This document shows positions 1 through 9,343 of a stretch of DNA of 64,000 nucleotides, piece after piece. Source of the DNA: JBAOHV01 sp963714875 (GTDB lineage Bacteria; Actinomycetota; Acidimicrobiia; Acidimicrobiales; Microtrichaceae); contig CAVQQI010000002.1 in NCBI GenBank assembly GCA_963714875.1, positions 62,001 to 126,000 on the forward strand, given 5' to 3'. Positions within the stretch are counted from its first letter, which is position 1; every line of letters starts with the position of its first letter. Below the pieces are notes generated by a model that saw only the letters and a list, made by a program, of their open reading frames with translations, was not told the origin of the DNA and did no database searches. The position numbers and the translations under genes are program-made.

Positions 1-1257
1 CAGGCCGATCACCCAGAGCACCTTGCCCTGTGGACCCGAGCTGAAGGCACCGGCGAGCACCTCGTCCTTGGACCAGAACCCCGACAGGGGCGGCACGCCA
101 GCGATGGCCAACCAGCCGATGAAGAACGTGGCGAAGGTGACCGGGAGGTACTTGCGCAGGTTGCCGTAGCGACGCATGTCCTGTTCGTGCGCCATCGAGT
201 GGATGACCGCACCGGCACCCAGGAACAGCAGCGCCTTGAAGAACGCGTGGGTCACCATGTGGAACACGCCGGCGACGTAGGTCTGCGTGCCGACCGCCAG
301 GAACATGTAGCCCAGCTGCGACACGGTCGAATACGCGAGCACCTTCTTGATGTCGGTCTGCGCGACCGCCGCGGTGGCCGCGACCAGGGCGGTGATCGCG
401 CCGGTCCAGGCGATCACGTCGTTCGCCCAGCCTGCCTGGGCCATGATCGGGTTGAGCCGGGTGATGAGGTAGACCCCCGCGGTCACCATGGTGGCCGCGT
501 GGATGAGCGCCGACACGGGCGTCGGGCCGGCCATGGCATCGGGCAGCCAGACGTACAGCGGCAGCTGGGCCGACTTGCCGACCGCGCCGAGGAAGAACAG
601 CAGCGCGATGGCCGTGGCGGTGCCCGCAGCGATGCCCGGGGCGGCGGGGCGGATGTCGAGGTAGTCGACCGATCCGATGGTCACGAACACCAGGAAGGTG
701 CCGAGCATGAATCCGACGTCACCGATGCGGTTGGTGACGAACGCCTTCTTGCCCGCCGAGGCATTCGCGGGGTCGGTGTGCCAGAACGAGATGAGCAGGT
801 AGGAGCACGCCCCCACGCCCTCCCAGCCGAGGAAGGTGAGCACCAGGTTGTCGCCGAGCACCAGCAGCAGCATCGAGGCGATGAACAGGTTGAGGTACAC
901 GAAGAACTTGGAGAACTTCGGGTCCCCCTTCATGTAGCCGATCGAGTAGACGTGGATCAGGGCGCCGATCCCGGTCACGAACAGGCACATCAGGATCGAC
1001 AGCGGATCGGCCAGGAAGCCGATGTTCACCTCGAAGCTGCCCGCAGGTATCCAGGTGAAGAGCACCTGGTGGAACTCCCGCTCCTTCTCGGGCAGGGCGA
1101 GCATGTCGAAGTACACCTTGGCGGTGACCAGGAAGCTCGCACCCACCACGGCCGAGGCGAACACACCGGCACCGGGGTCGCCCAGACGGCGACCCGCGAT
1201 GACCAACGAGACGAAGCCGACGAGCGGCAGCACGGGGATGAGCCAGATCAGGTCCAC
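1..1257 (-). CDS. nuoL: NADH-quinone oxidoreductase subunit L (complex I antiporter-like subunit), 3' end cut by window edge
   Basis: This is the proton-pumping, Mrp-antiporter-like membrane subunit of complex I. A GTG start at 1257 (reading V/M-DLIWLIPVLPLVGF) lies four bases after the nuoK stop. 419 codons are visible before the edge, against roughly 610-660 in the full family, so the C-terminal part is missing. Visible family signatures include the GWEGVGACSYLLISFW stretch, the lysine in KSAQLPLYVWLPDAM, the histidine in SALIHAATMVTAGVYL, and TDIKKVLAYSTVSQLGYM. It is the last visible gene of the nuo run, and nuoM and nuoN would be expected beyond the left edge. The open frame is not closed inside the window, so length and C-terminus are unknown. 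The identification itself is very secure. Confidence 0.96.
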   Translation of the reverse strand, partial: MDLIWLIPVLPLVGFVSLVIAGRRLGDPGAGVFASAVVGASFLVTAKVYFDMLALPEKEREFHQVLFTWIPAGSFEVNIGFLADPLSILMCLFVTGIGALIHVYSIGYMKGDPKFSKFFVYLNLFIASMLLLVLGDNLVLTFLGWEGVGACSYLLISFWHTDPANASAGKKAFVTNRIGDVGFMLGTFLVFVTIGSVDYLDIRPAAPGIAAGTATAIALLFFLGAVGKSAQLPLYVWLPDAMAGPTPVSALIHAATMVTAGVYLITRLNPIMAQAGWANDVIAWTGAITALVAATAAVAQTDIKKVLAYSTVSQLGYMFLAVGTQTYVAGVFHMVTHAFFKALLFLGAGAVIHSMAHEQDMRRYGNLRKYLPVTFATFFIGWLAIAGVPPLSGFWSKDEVLAGAFSSGPQGKVLWVIGL

Positions 1258-1261
1258 GAGC

Positions 1262-1573
1262 TCAGCCCCTCATCAACGAGATGTCGTCGGCGTCCGCGCC
1301 CTGGCGTCGTCGCATGATGGCCACGATGATCCCCAGCCCGACCACGACCTCTGCGGCGGCGACCACGAGCACGAAGAACACGATCGCCTGACCGGCGACG
1401 TCGTCGAGGGCACGGGAGAACGCCACGAAGCTCAGGTTGACGGCGTTGAGCATGAGCTCCACGCACATGAACATGACCAACGGGTTGCGGCGCACCAGCA
1501 GTCCGACCGCGCCGATCGCGAAGATGAGCGCCGCGAGCACCAGGTACCAGGTCTGGGTGAGCTCGAGGGTCAT
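1262..1573 (-). CDS. nuoK: NADH-quinone oxidoreductase subunit K
   Basis: Small membrane subunit of the complex I proton-pumping arm, 103 residues, the usual length for NuoK. Three hydrophobic segments are visible, at about residues 6-24, 29-49 and 60-85. The conserved glutamate lies in the second segment (FMCVELMLNAVNL) and the family stretch RNPLVMF just before it. ATG at 1573 overlaps the nuoJ stop by four bases (ATGA), which suggests translational coupling. NuoL follows after a four-base gap. Nothing unusual was seen. Confidence 0.97.
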   Translation of the reverse strand: MTLELTQTWYLVLAALIFAIGAVGLLVRRNPLVMFMCVELMLNAVNLSFVAFSRALDDVAGQAIVFFVLVVAAAEVVVGLGIIVAIMRRRQGADADDISLMRG

Positions 1574-2298
1574 CGGTCGACCCCCTCGGCGGACTCGCCA
1601 TCCGCATCACCCGCAGCTGCGTCGGCGGCGCCATCATCGGCTGCCGCCCCGGCCTCGGCAGGGTCAGACTGCTCGGTGCCGGCGTTGGCACCGTCGGCGG
1701 CGGTGACCGCCACCTCGCGACGCTCACGCATGACGTCGGCAGTGGTTCCCTCGGGGAACTCGGCCAGGTCGATCGGCTCGCCCGCCCGACGGGCGAGCAC
1801 CACGGCGCCGACCACCGCGACGGTCAACAGGATCGAGGTCACCTCGACCGCGAAGATGTAGTCGGTGAACAGCACGCGGCCGAGCTGGTTGATGTCGGGC
1901 AGTGCCGGGTCGAGCGGTGCGAGCACCGACTTCTCGCCGGTGATCTGTGCCGCGCTCGACAGCAGGGCGGTCAGGCTGAGTCCGAGGATCGCGATGCCGA
2001 CGAGCACCGCGGCGGGGCGCTGCCCCAGGATCGGCTCGCTGTCGAGCCGCTCGGCCTTGTCGACCCCCAGCAGCATGATCACGAACAGGAACAGGATGAC
2101 GATGGCACCCGCGTAGACGATCACCTGGATCGCGGCCAGGAAGTAGGCCTCCTGGGCGATGAACAGCACCGCGACGCCGAACAGCGTCGCGATCAGGCTC
2201 AGCGCGTTGTGCACCGGGTTGCGCAGCATCACCACACCCAGCGCGCCCGCCAGGCAGATGGCCCCGGTGACCAGGAACGTGAACATCTCGACTCTCAT
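1570..2298 (-). CDS. nuoJ: NADH-quinone oxidoreductase subunit J with an acidic C-terminal tail
   Basis: Membrane subunit of complex I, 242 residues. The first 170 or so form five transmembrane segments with the family stretch QVIVYAGAIVILFLFVIML. After the last segment there is a tail of about 70 residues rich in Ala, Asp and Glu, which is not part of the core NuoJ fold and is predicted by eye to be disordered. ATG at 2298 overlaps the stop of the reading frame that carries the displaced NuoI tail (ATGA), so nuoI and nuoJ were probably translationally coupled. NuoC (N-terminus) and NuoI (C-terminus) carry similar acidic extensions. The function call is secure; any role for the tail is unknown. 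Confidence 0.96.
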   Translation of the reverse strand: MRVEMFTFLVTGAICLAGALGVVMLRNPVHNALSLIATLFGVAVLFIAQEAYFLAAIQVIVYAGAIVILFLFVIMLLGVDKAERLDSEPILGQRPAAVLVGIAILGLSLTALLSSAAQITGEKSVLAPLDPALPDINQLGRVLFTDYIFAVEVTSILLTVAVVGAVVLARRAGEPIDLAEFPEGTTADVMRERREVAVTAADGANAGTEQSDPAEAGAAADDGAADAAAGDADGESAEGVDR

Positions 2299-2771
2299 GA
2301 GCGGTCCCCCCGCCGTCCGAAACGTCGGCCCTTGCGTTCGGGTTCGGGTGACGGGGCGTCGGGCAGGTCGAAGAACCCCGGGCCGGTGCTCGGTGGCGCC
2401 TCGTCCGCAGCAGCGTCATCATCCGCGCCGCCCTCCGATGCTGCATCGTCCGCGGCGGCAGCGGCGTCGGCGTCGTCAGCAGCAGCGCTGCCGGCATCGT
2501 CGACCGAGGCGGCAGCGTCACCCGCGGCTGCACCGGTGTCAGCGCGGTCGTCGGCGGTGGCTCGGCGGCCGGTCGATGCCACACCGTCGGGCGCATCGAA
2601 CAGACCGGCGGTCTGGGTCGGCATGTCGGCCGCGAGCTCGGTCTCGGCCCGCGGCTCAGCACCCGCTGCCGGGTCGTGTGCCGCGTCGGGCTCGGTCTCG
2701 ACCGGCGCAGCAGCGGGGCTCTCGCTCGGAGCGACGGCCGTGATCTGCTCGGTGGTGGTCGACCCGGTCGT
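2295..2771 (-). other. Displaced reading frame of the acidic C-terminal tail of NuoI
   Basis: In the frame that ends at 2295, coding-like sequence runs continuously from about 2771 but has no good start upstream, because a stop lies at 2814-2816. The translation includes TTTEQITAVAPSESPAAAP and ends ERKGRRFGRRGDRS. It is Ala/Asp-rich with a short basic end, like the tail on NuoJ. Removing one base near 2772 joins it in frame to NuoI after residues TATESR, giving a 390-residue NuoI whose stop overlaps the nuoJ start by ATGA. I therefore treat it as the true end of nuoI, displaced by a one-base insertion, rather than as a separate gene. An internal ATG at 2624 could start a 109-residue fragment, but nothing supports this. 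Confidence 0.6.
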
Positions 2772-3468
2772 GGCGCGACTCGGTGGCGGTCGGCCCGGCG
2801 GGGGCCGTGTCCGTCACCGGCGACGGGGCGGCCTGCAGGTCCTCGGCGACGACCGGTGCGACCGTGCCGCCTCCTTCGGGGGCACGAACGCCGTACCCGA
2901 GCTCGCCGGCCCAGGCCACGAGACCCACGAAGTCCTCGTCGCCGCTGGGTGCGGTGGCACGCATCCACCCCGAGGTGTCGGCGGCCGGGTCGAAGCCACC
3001 TTCCCAGTTCTCCCACGGCAGCTGCTGGGGGCGACCGTCGTCGTCGACGACCAGTTCGGCCTTGGTGTAGATGGCATCGGCCCGGTTGGTGAAGGCGAAC
3101 TCGAACAGCTTGGTCTCGGTGATCGCCTCGGTGGGGCACGCCTCGACGCACAGGTCGCAGTGGATGCAACGCAGGTAGTTGATCTCGTAGATGAAGCCGA
3201 AGCGCTCGCCGGGCGAGGTCGGATCGTCGGGGTCGTTGTCCTGGCCCCGCACGTAGATGCAGTTCGCGGGACACACGCCGGCGCAGAGCTCGCAGCCGAT
3301 GCACTTCTCCATGCCGTCGTCGTACCGGTTGAGCACATGGCGACCGTGGAAGCGCTCGGGCTTGGGGCGGGTCTGCTCGGGGTACTGCGTCGTGACGCGC
3401 CGACCGGAGTCCGTGCCGGGACCCAGCCACTTCTTGATGGTGACGCCGAAACCGTCGAGGTAGCCCAT
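2656..3468 (-). CDS. nuoI: NADH-quinone oxidoreductase subunit I (two [4Fe-4S] clusters)
   Basis: Peripheral-arm subunit that carries clusters N6a and N6b toward the quinone site. ATG at 3468 (MGYLDGFGVTIKK) overlaps the nuoH stop by one base. Two ferredoxin motifs are clear: CIGCELCAGVCPANC and CIHCDLCVEACP, with the usual spacing. The core fold is complete by about residue 200. As sequenced the frame ends at 2656 (270 residues), but the last 40 or so residues are Arg/His-rich and look out of frame. The natural tail continues in another frame down to 2295 (listed separately). The shift lies outside both clusters, so even the frame as read would keep the catalytic core. Confidence 0.93.
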   Translation of the reverse strand: MGYLDGFGVTIKKWLGPGTDSGRRVTTQYPEQTRPKPERFHGRHVLNRYDDGMEKCIGCELCAGVCPANCIYVRGQDNDPDDPTSPGERFGFIYEINYLRCIHCDLCVEACPTEAITETKLFEFAFTNRADAIYTKAELVVDDDGRPQQLPWENWEGGFDPAADTSGWMRATAPSGDEDFVGLVAWAGELGYGVRAPEGGGTVAPVVAEDLQAAPSPVTDTAPAGPTATESRHDRVDHHRADHGRRSEREPRCCAGRDRARRGTRPGSGC

Positions 3469-4697
3469 CAGCTGTGCTCCCCTGTCTCGAGACCTGCGCG
3501 CTTGCTCGCGGCCGAGCGGATGGCCAGCCACAACAGTCCCGCGCCGGCGGCGAGGCCGGCTGCCCCGACGAGCCCGGTGAGCAGGACCTCCCCGGCATCG
3601 GAACCGTCGTCGGCTGCCACACGCAGACCGGCCAGGATCAGGAACCAACCGAGCGACATCGGGATGAGGATCTTCCAGCCCAGATCCATCAGCTGGTCAT
3701 AGCGGAGCCGGGGCAGCGTGGCGCGGAACAGCACGAACATGCAGAGGAAGACGAAGACCTTGGCGAAGAACCACACGAAGGGCAGCACGTAGTCCGACAC
3801 CCAGCCGGTGATGCCGAAGTCCGGGCCCGACGGGCCGCCGAAGAACAGCGTCACGATGATCGCCGACATGGTGACGGTGTTGAGGAACTCGGCCAGGAAG
3901 AACATGGCGAAACGGAACGAGGAGTACTCGGTGTGGTAGCCGCCGACGATCTCCTGCTCGGCCTCGACGAGGTCGAACGGCGGCCGGTTCAGCTCGGCGG
4001 TGCCCGCGATGGTGAAGATGACGAAGGGCACCAGGCCGGTCATCCACAGGTTCCACTCGAAACCGGACTGCCCTGCCACGATCTGGTTGGTCGACAGCGA
4101 CCCGGCGACGAGCAGCACCGCGGCGAGCGACAGACCGAGCGCCGCCTCGTAGGACACCATCTGCGCAGTGGCCCGCACCGAGCCGAGCAGCGGGTACTTC
4201 GACCCCGAGGCCCAGCCGGCCAGCATCACGCCGTAGACCGCGATCGACGACATGGCCAGGAACAGGAGGATCCCCATCTGCGGATCGGCGACCTGCATGA
4301 AGGTCTGCTCACCGAGGATGGTGACCACGCCGTCGTTGCCGTCGGTGAAGTTGCCGGCGATCGGGATCACGGTGAACGTGACGAACGCGGGTACCAGCAT
4401 CAGGAACGGCGCCAGCTTGAACACGAAGCGATCGGCCCGCTCGGGGATCAGATCCTCTTTCAGGATCAGCTTCATGCCGTCGGCCACCGTCTGGAACAGC
4501 CCGAACGGGCCGGCACGGTTGGGGCCGAACCGGTTCTGCATGTCGGCGATGATCTTGCGCTCGAACCAGACCATCAGGATCACCGACACCAGCAGCGCGG
4601 TGAACGCCACGACGACCTTGATCAGCACCACGGCGATCTCGTCGAAGCCCACGCCGCCCGAGAGCAGCGGATCGACACCGAGGATGAGCGACGTCAT
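3468..4697 (-). CDS. nuoH: NADH-quinone oxidoreductase subunit H
   Basis: Membrane subunit at the joint between the peripheral and membrane arms, forming part of the quinone chamber. About 409 residues with eight or more hydrophobic segments. Family stretches are ERKIIADMQNRFGPNRAG, the glutamate-rich loop AELNRPPFDLVEAEQEIVGG, and YSSFRFAMFFLAEF. I chose ATG at 4697 (MTSLILGVD); an in-frame upstream GTG at 4724 would add nine residues that lie inside nuoG. The start overlaps the nuoG stop by four bases. Beyond the usual NuoH end there is one extra hydrophobic segment of about 30 residues rich in Gly and Ala. Confidence 0.96.
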   Translation of the reverse strand: MTSLILGVDPLLSGGVGFDEIAVVLIKVVVAFTALLVSVILMVWFERKIIADMQNRFGPNRAGPFGLFQTVADGMKLILKEDLIPERADRFVFKLAPFLMLVPAFVTFTVIPIAGNFTDGNDGVVTILGEQTFMQVADPQMGILLFLAMSSIAVYGVMLAGWASGSKYPLLGSVRATAQMVSYEAALGLSLAAVLLVAGSLSTNQIVAGQSGFEWNLWMTGLVPFVIFTIAGTAELNRPPFDLVEAEQEIVGGYHTEYSSFRFAMFFLAEFLNTVTMSAIIVTLFFGGPSGPDFGITGWVSDYVLPFVWFFAKVFVFLCMFVLFRATLPRLRYDQLMDLGWKILIPMSLGWFLILAGLRVAADDGSDAGEVLLTGLVGAAGLAAGAGLLWLAIRSAASKRAGLETGEHS

Positions 4698-7191
4698 GAG
4701 CTCGCCTCCACCTGCACGACGCACACGACGTCGTCGGCGTCGATCAGCAGTCCGGCATCCGCACCGGCGAGGGCATGGCGCACCACGACGCTGCCCTTGG
4801 GCACTCCGGCGTCGACCACCGCGGGTGCCGACAGCGAGCCGTGGGCGGACGACACCGTGACCGTGGCACCCGAGAGGATGCCGACCGGTCCGGCATCTGC
4901 TGCGCTCATCAGCACCGTGGCGTCCGGCGCGAGTCCGGCAGAGGACTCGCAGTGCGAGACCGCAGAGCCGGCGTCGTAGAGGACCCGGTTGACCACGAGC
5001 CGGAACTCGTACGCGCCCTTCGGCGCGACATGGGCGCGCTCGGGGTCGGGAACGCCGCCGGCTCGGCCGGCATCAGCACGCCGTCGGCATGCGCGGGATC
5101 CGCGAGCACCTCGGCACCGAGCCCGGCGTGGGCCGGGGAGTTCTCGACCAACTCCGACCACAGCTCCGCGGCGGTGGTCGCGCCGAGGTCGCCGCCGAGG
5201 CGCACAGCCAGCTCGGCTGCGATCATCCAGTCGCTGCGAGCGGTGCCGGGCGGTGTCACCTTCTGGTGCAACAGCGTGACGCGGCCCTCGAGGTTGGTCG
5301 TGGTGCCCTCGGTCTCGGCCATGCCCGACACGGGCAGCACCACGTCGGCCTGCTGGCTCGACGCGGTCAGGAACCGGTCGAGCGAGATCACGGTGCGGGC
5401 ACCGGCGACAGCTCGGCGGGCGAGGGAGCGATCGGCGACGTCGACGAGCGGATCGGCGCCCAACAGGACGAGCACGTCGATCTTGCCGGCTGCTGCTGCG
5501 GTCAGGATGCCGTGGGCGTCGAGACCCTCGAACGCGGGGGTCGACCCCCACACGCCACCCCACAGCGACGCACCGTCGGCGAGCGACATGCGACCGGGCA
5601 ACATGGCGGGAGCGAGCCCGGCGTCGACCGCGCCACGCACGTTCGCCCGCCGCAGCGCGGCCAGGAACCGAGCACCGGGAACGGCGTCGCGCACCGCGGT
5701 GGCGGCGTCGACGACAGTGGCTGCGGACTCGGCCAGGTTGGGGCGTCCGACCACGACCCGCAGCGCGTCTCCCGCGCCGCCCACCAGCGCAGCAGCTGCG
5801 CGCACCGTGGCGGCATCGACGCCGGCGACGCCGCCGTCGGGCACCTCGCCGGAGAGCAGCGCGTCGACGAGTGCGGCGATCTCACCGGGTCGGTAGTGCA
5901 GCGATGCGGCGGTGTAGGGCGTCAGGCCCGAGCGTGCCGGGCTCAGCTCGATGATGCGGGCGCCGTCGTGCTCGGCCGCGTGACGGAGCCGCAGGTACAG
6001 CACCGGCAGCTCTTCCTTGGGGTCGGGCCCCAGGTACAGCACCGTGGTGCCGGGAGCGCACACCTCGTCGATGGTCGCGCCGGGCAGGCCGGCGACGAGC
6101 TGTGCCGGCAGTCCGTCACCGAGCTGGGCATCGACGTGATCGGTGCCGATGACCCCCTTGGCGAGGCGGGCCCAGGCGTACTGGGCCTCGTTGGTGAGCC
6201 GTGACCCACCGAGCACCGCGACAGCGGACGGGTCGGCGGCCGCGAGCGCTGCGGCGGCCGCGCCCATGGCGTCGGCCCAACGGGCCGGCGAGAGCGAGCC
6301 GTCGCTCGAGCGCAGGTGGGGCTCGCCGAGCCGCTGCTCGGAGTTGACCGCTTCGAAACCGAACCGGCCCTTGTCGCACAACCACGACCAGTTGACCGGG
6401 TCCGAGTCGACGCCCTGGTAGCGCAGCACCTTGTTGCGGCTGGACTGCACCGTGATGCGACAGCCGACCGAGCAGTCGGTGCACGTCGACTCGACCTCTT
6501 CGAGGTCCCACGGCCGCGCACGGAACCGGTAGGGCTTCGCCGTGAGCGCGCCGACCGGGCAGATCTGCACCGTGTTGCCCGAGAAGTACGACGCGAACGG
6601 CTCGTCGGGGAAGGTGGCGACCTCGGTGTTGGCCCCACGGTCGATGAAGTGGATCAGTGGATCACCGGCGACCTCGTCCGCGAAACGGGTGCAGCGGTCA
6701 CACAGGATGCACCGCTCACGGTCCAGGTAGACGGTCTCGGAGATCGGGATCGGCTTCTCGTAGTGCCGCTTCTCCTCGACCCAGCGTGACTCGCCCGGGC
6801 CGTAGGACATGGTCTGGTCCTGCAGCGGGCACTCGCCACCCTTGTCGCAGACCGGACAGTCGAGCGGATGGTTGGCGAGGAGGAACTCGAGGATGCCGTC
6901 CTGGGCCTTGGCGACCTGGTCGTTGGTGGTGTCGACCACCATGTCGGCAGCGACGGGGATCATGCAGCTGGGCTGCAGCGCCGGACCGCGGCCGGTGTCG
7001 ACCTCGACCAGGCACATCCGGCACATGCCCACCGGGGACATGCGCGGGTGGTAGCAGAACCGTGGGACGTAGGCACCGTTGCGCTCGCACGCCTCGATCA
7101 GCAACTCGCCGTTCTGGGCGGTCACCTCGGCGCCGTCGACGGTGATGGTCACCGGGTCGGTGATCTCGATGGTGCGGGGCCGTTCAGACAT
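4694..7191 (-). CDS. nuoG: NADH-quinone oxidoreductase subunit G (iron-sulfur subunit), frameshifted near its 3' end
   Basis: Large iron-sulfur subunit of the peripheral arm. ATG at 7191 (MSERPRTIEIT) overlaps the end of nuoF by eight bases. The N-terminus has the [2Fe-2S] ligands (CYHPRMSPVGMCRMCLVEVD) and the His/Cys site (HPLDCPVCDKGGECPLQDQ). CILCDRCTRF and CTDCSVGCRI follow, then a molybdopterin-oxidoreductase-like domain without an obvious cofactor site. The frame from 7191 stays open to 4909, but after residues EPAAFP, near 5047, it turns Arg/Ser-rich. The natural C-terminus (PERAHVAPKGAYEFRLVVNR onward, ending VCVVQVEASS) continues in another frame to 4694, where the stop overlaps nuoH. 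One missing base accounts for this, and the corrected protein is 832 residues. The gene is probably intact in the organism. Confidence 0.93.
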
Positions 7192-8626
7192 GGCTGGCCT
7201 CGCTCGGCGACGTCGATGCACCGGCCGCAGTCGACTCGGCGGCGACCGGGATCAGGTCGCGCTGGACGATCTTCGCGTCGAACTCGTCGCGGAAGCGCCG
7301 GATGGCCGAGGTGATCGGTGCGACCGAGGACGGGCCGAGCGGACAGATCGTGGTCTGGCGTGGTGGGTAGGGCACCGCATCCAGGTCGTGGGCCGGATCG
7401 GACGCCACCGGATAGGGCCCGGGCGAGATGTTGTCCGCCACGTCGAGCAGCAGGTCCAGGTCGCTCGGGCGACCGTGGCCGTCGAGGATGCGCTGGAGGA
7501 TCTTCTCCTCCCAGGTGGTGCCCTCACGGCACGGCGTGCACTTGCCGCACGACTCCCGTGCGAAGAACCGCACGATCCGCAGGCAGGCGCGCACCGCGTC
7601 GGTGGTCTCGTCCATCACCACGATGGCGCCCGACCCGAGCATCGAGCCGGCGCCGCCCACGACCCGACCCTCGAGGGGCAGGTCGACCTGTTCGGGGAAG
7701 AACCACGGTGCAGAGGCACCACCGGGGATGAACATCTTCAGTTCGTGCCCGTCGCGGATGCCCCGGCCGTACAGGTCGGACTCGAACAGCTCGCGGAAGG
7801 TCGTCGTGCCCTGCGGAACCTCGAACACGCCGGGGCGGTTGACGTGGCCCGACAGTGCGATCAGCCGCGTGCCCGGCGAGGACTCGGTGCCCACGGCCCG
7901 GTACTCCTCGACCGAGTGCGTGAACAACCACGGCAGGTTCGACAGCGTCTCGACGTTGTTCACGATCGTCGGCGCCATGTACAGGCCCTTCGCGGCGGGG
8001 AAGTACGGCGGCTTGAGCCGTGGCATGCCGCGGTTGCCCTCGAGGGACTCGATCAGCGCGGTCTCCTCGCCGACGATGTAGGCGCCCGCACCCCAGTGCA
8101 GGACGATGTCGACGCTGAAGTCGGTGCCCTCGATGTTCCTGCCGATCAACCCTGCGTCGTACGCCTCGTTGAGTGCCGCGGCGATGCGCTCCTGGGCGTG
8201 GGCCATCTCGCCGCGGACGTACAGGAACACCTGTGCCGCGCCGATGGCGTACGCCGCGATCAGACAGCCCTCGATCAGCTGGTGGGGGTCGCGCTCCATG
8301 AGCACGCGGTCCTTGTAGGTACCGGGCTCGGACTCGTCGCCGTTGACCACCAGGTAGCGGGGCCACACGCCGGGAGGACAGAAGCCCCACTTGACCCCCG
8401 CGGGGAATCCGGCGCCGCCGCGGCCCAGGACCGTGGCGTCCTTGACGATCGAGCCGACCTGGTCGGGGCTCATCGCGAGGGCGGCACGGAACGCCTCGTA
8501 GCCGGCGTAGCTGCCCGAGCGCCGATAGCCGTCCAGCGTGTGCCCGTCCTCGACGCCGAATCGCGACGAGACGATCGCGGGGACGCCCTCGGCGGTCGGG
8601 TGCGCAGGTGTGGTGGTGCCGATCAT
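7184..8626 (-). CDS. nuoF: NADH-quinone oxidoreductase subunit F (NADH- and FMN-binding)
   Basis: NADH-oxidising subunit with FMN and cluster N3, 480 residues. ATG at 8626 (MIGTTTPAHPTAEG) overlaps the nuoE stop by four bases; longer upstream frames only read through nuoE. The FMN/NADH glycine-rich stretch GRGGAGFPAGVKWGF, the binding segment GAYIVGEETALIESLEG and the cluster ligands ESCGKCTPCREG are all present. The C-terminal 25 residues, rich in Ala and Ser, are a small extension. It sits between nuoE and nuoG as in most bacterial nuo operons. Confidence 0.97.
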   Translation of the reverse strand: MIGTTTPAHPTAEGVPAIVSSRFGVEDGHTLDGYRRSGSYAGYEAFRAALAMSPDQVGSIVKDATVLGRGGAGFPAGVKWGFCPPGVWPRYLVVNGDESEPGTYKDRVLMERDPHQLIEGCLIAAYAIGAAQVFLYVRGEMAHAQERIAAALNEAYDAGLIGRNIEGTDFSVDIVLHWGAGAYIVGEETALIESLEGNRGMPRLKPPYFPAAKGLYMAPTIVNNVETLSNLPWLFTHSVEEYRAVGTESSPGTRLIALSGHVNRPGVFEVPQGTTTFRELFESDLYGRGIRDGHELKMFIPGGASAPWFFPEQVDLPLEGRVVGGAGSMLGSGAIVVMDETTDAVRACLRIVRFFARESCGKCTPCREGTTWEEKILQRILDGHGRPSDLDLLLDVADNISPGPYPVASDPAHDLDAVPYPPRQTTICPLGPSSVAPITSAIRRFRDEFDAKIVQRDLIPVAAESTAAGASTSPSEASHV

Positions 8627-9282
8627 GTCGCACCGCTCCCCTGGTCGCCGCCCGCTGCGGCGTTCGCCTCGGCGAGCTCGCGGTGACGAGCGATCCAGAC
8701 CGGCTCGCCCTGCGACTCGGGCGCCGAGATGTTCGCGATGCGGTCCCGCCCGAGGTCCTGGCGCACGCGCCCGAGTGTGCCGTGGGGCGGCACGACGTCG
8801 TCGAGCGCTCCGCTGCGAAGGTCCGCGATCAGCTGGGTCAGGTCCTCGGGCGACAGGCTGTGGAAGTAGCGGTAGTTGACCTGCACCGCCGGGGCCTCGG
8901 TGCACGCCGCGATGCACTCGACGTCCTCCAGGGTGAACATGCCGTCCTCGGTGGTCCCGCCGGCGCGCACGCCCAGCTCCTGCTCGGCGTGTTCGAGCAG
9001 TTCCTCGCCGCCGAGCAGCAGACAGGAGATGTTGGTGCACACGTTCAGGCAGAACTTGCCGGTGCGGTGCCGCTTGAACATCTCGTAGAAGCTCGCGGTG
9101 CCGAGCACCTCGGCCGAGGTGCACCCGACCAGCTCGGCGATGTGCGCCATGGCGTCGTCGGCCAGGTACCCGTCCTGCTCCTGGGCGATGTGGCACAACG
9201 GGATCGTGGCGGACTTCGCACGTGGGTAGCGGGCGATGATCTGCCGCGCGAGCTCGACGTTGTCCGAGGTGAGTCGCGCCAT
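8623..9282 (-). CDS. nuoE: NADH-quinone oxidoreductase subunit E ([2Fe-2S] thioredoxin-like)
   Basis: Small [2Fe-2S] subunit that pairs with NuoF. 219 residues, longer than the usual 160-180 because of a C-terminal extension of about 55 residues. The four cluster cysteines are in NVCTNISCLL (C-x4-C) and ECIAACTEAP (C-x3-C). ATG at 9282 follows nuoD after 61 bases, the widest gap within this part of the run. It overlaps nuoF by four bases. Confidence 0.96.
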   Translation of the reverse strand: MARLTSDNVELARQIIARYPRAKSATIPLCHIAQEQDGYLADDAMAHIAELVGCTSAEVLGTASFYEMFKRHRTGKFCLNVCTNISCLLLGGEELLEHAEQELGVRAGGTTEDGMFTLEDVECIAACTEAPAVQVNYRYFHSLSPEDLTQLIADLRSGALDDVVPPHGTLGRVRQDLGRDRIANISAPESQGEPVWIARHRELAEANAAAGGDQGSGAT

Positions 9283-9343
9283 CAGTGCCCCCTCATCGAT
9301 CGAGGCCCGGTCCGGCCACGGGCACAGCAGCCGCGAGGGTTCC

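Noticed and set aside
187..1317. Long plus-strand frame opposite nuoL, rich in Arg, His, Gly and Asp
   Set aside because: It is the antisense shadow of a G+C-rich gene. nuoL on the other strand has full family motifs. Many similar frames across the window were dropped for the same reason.
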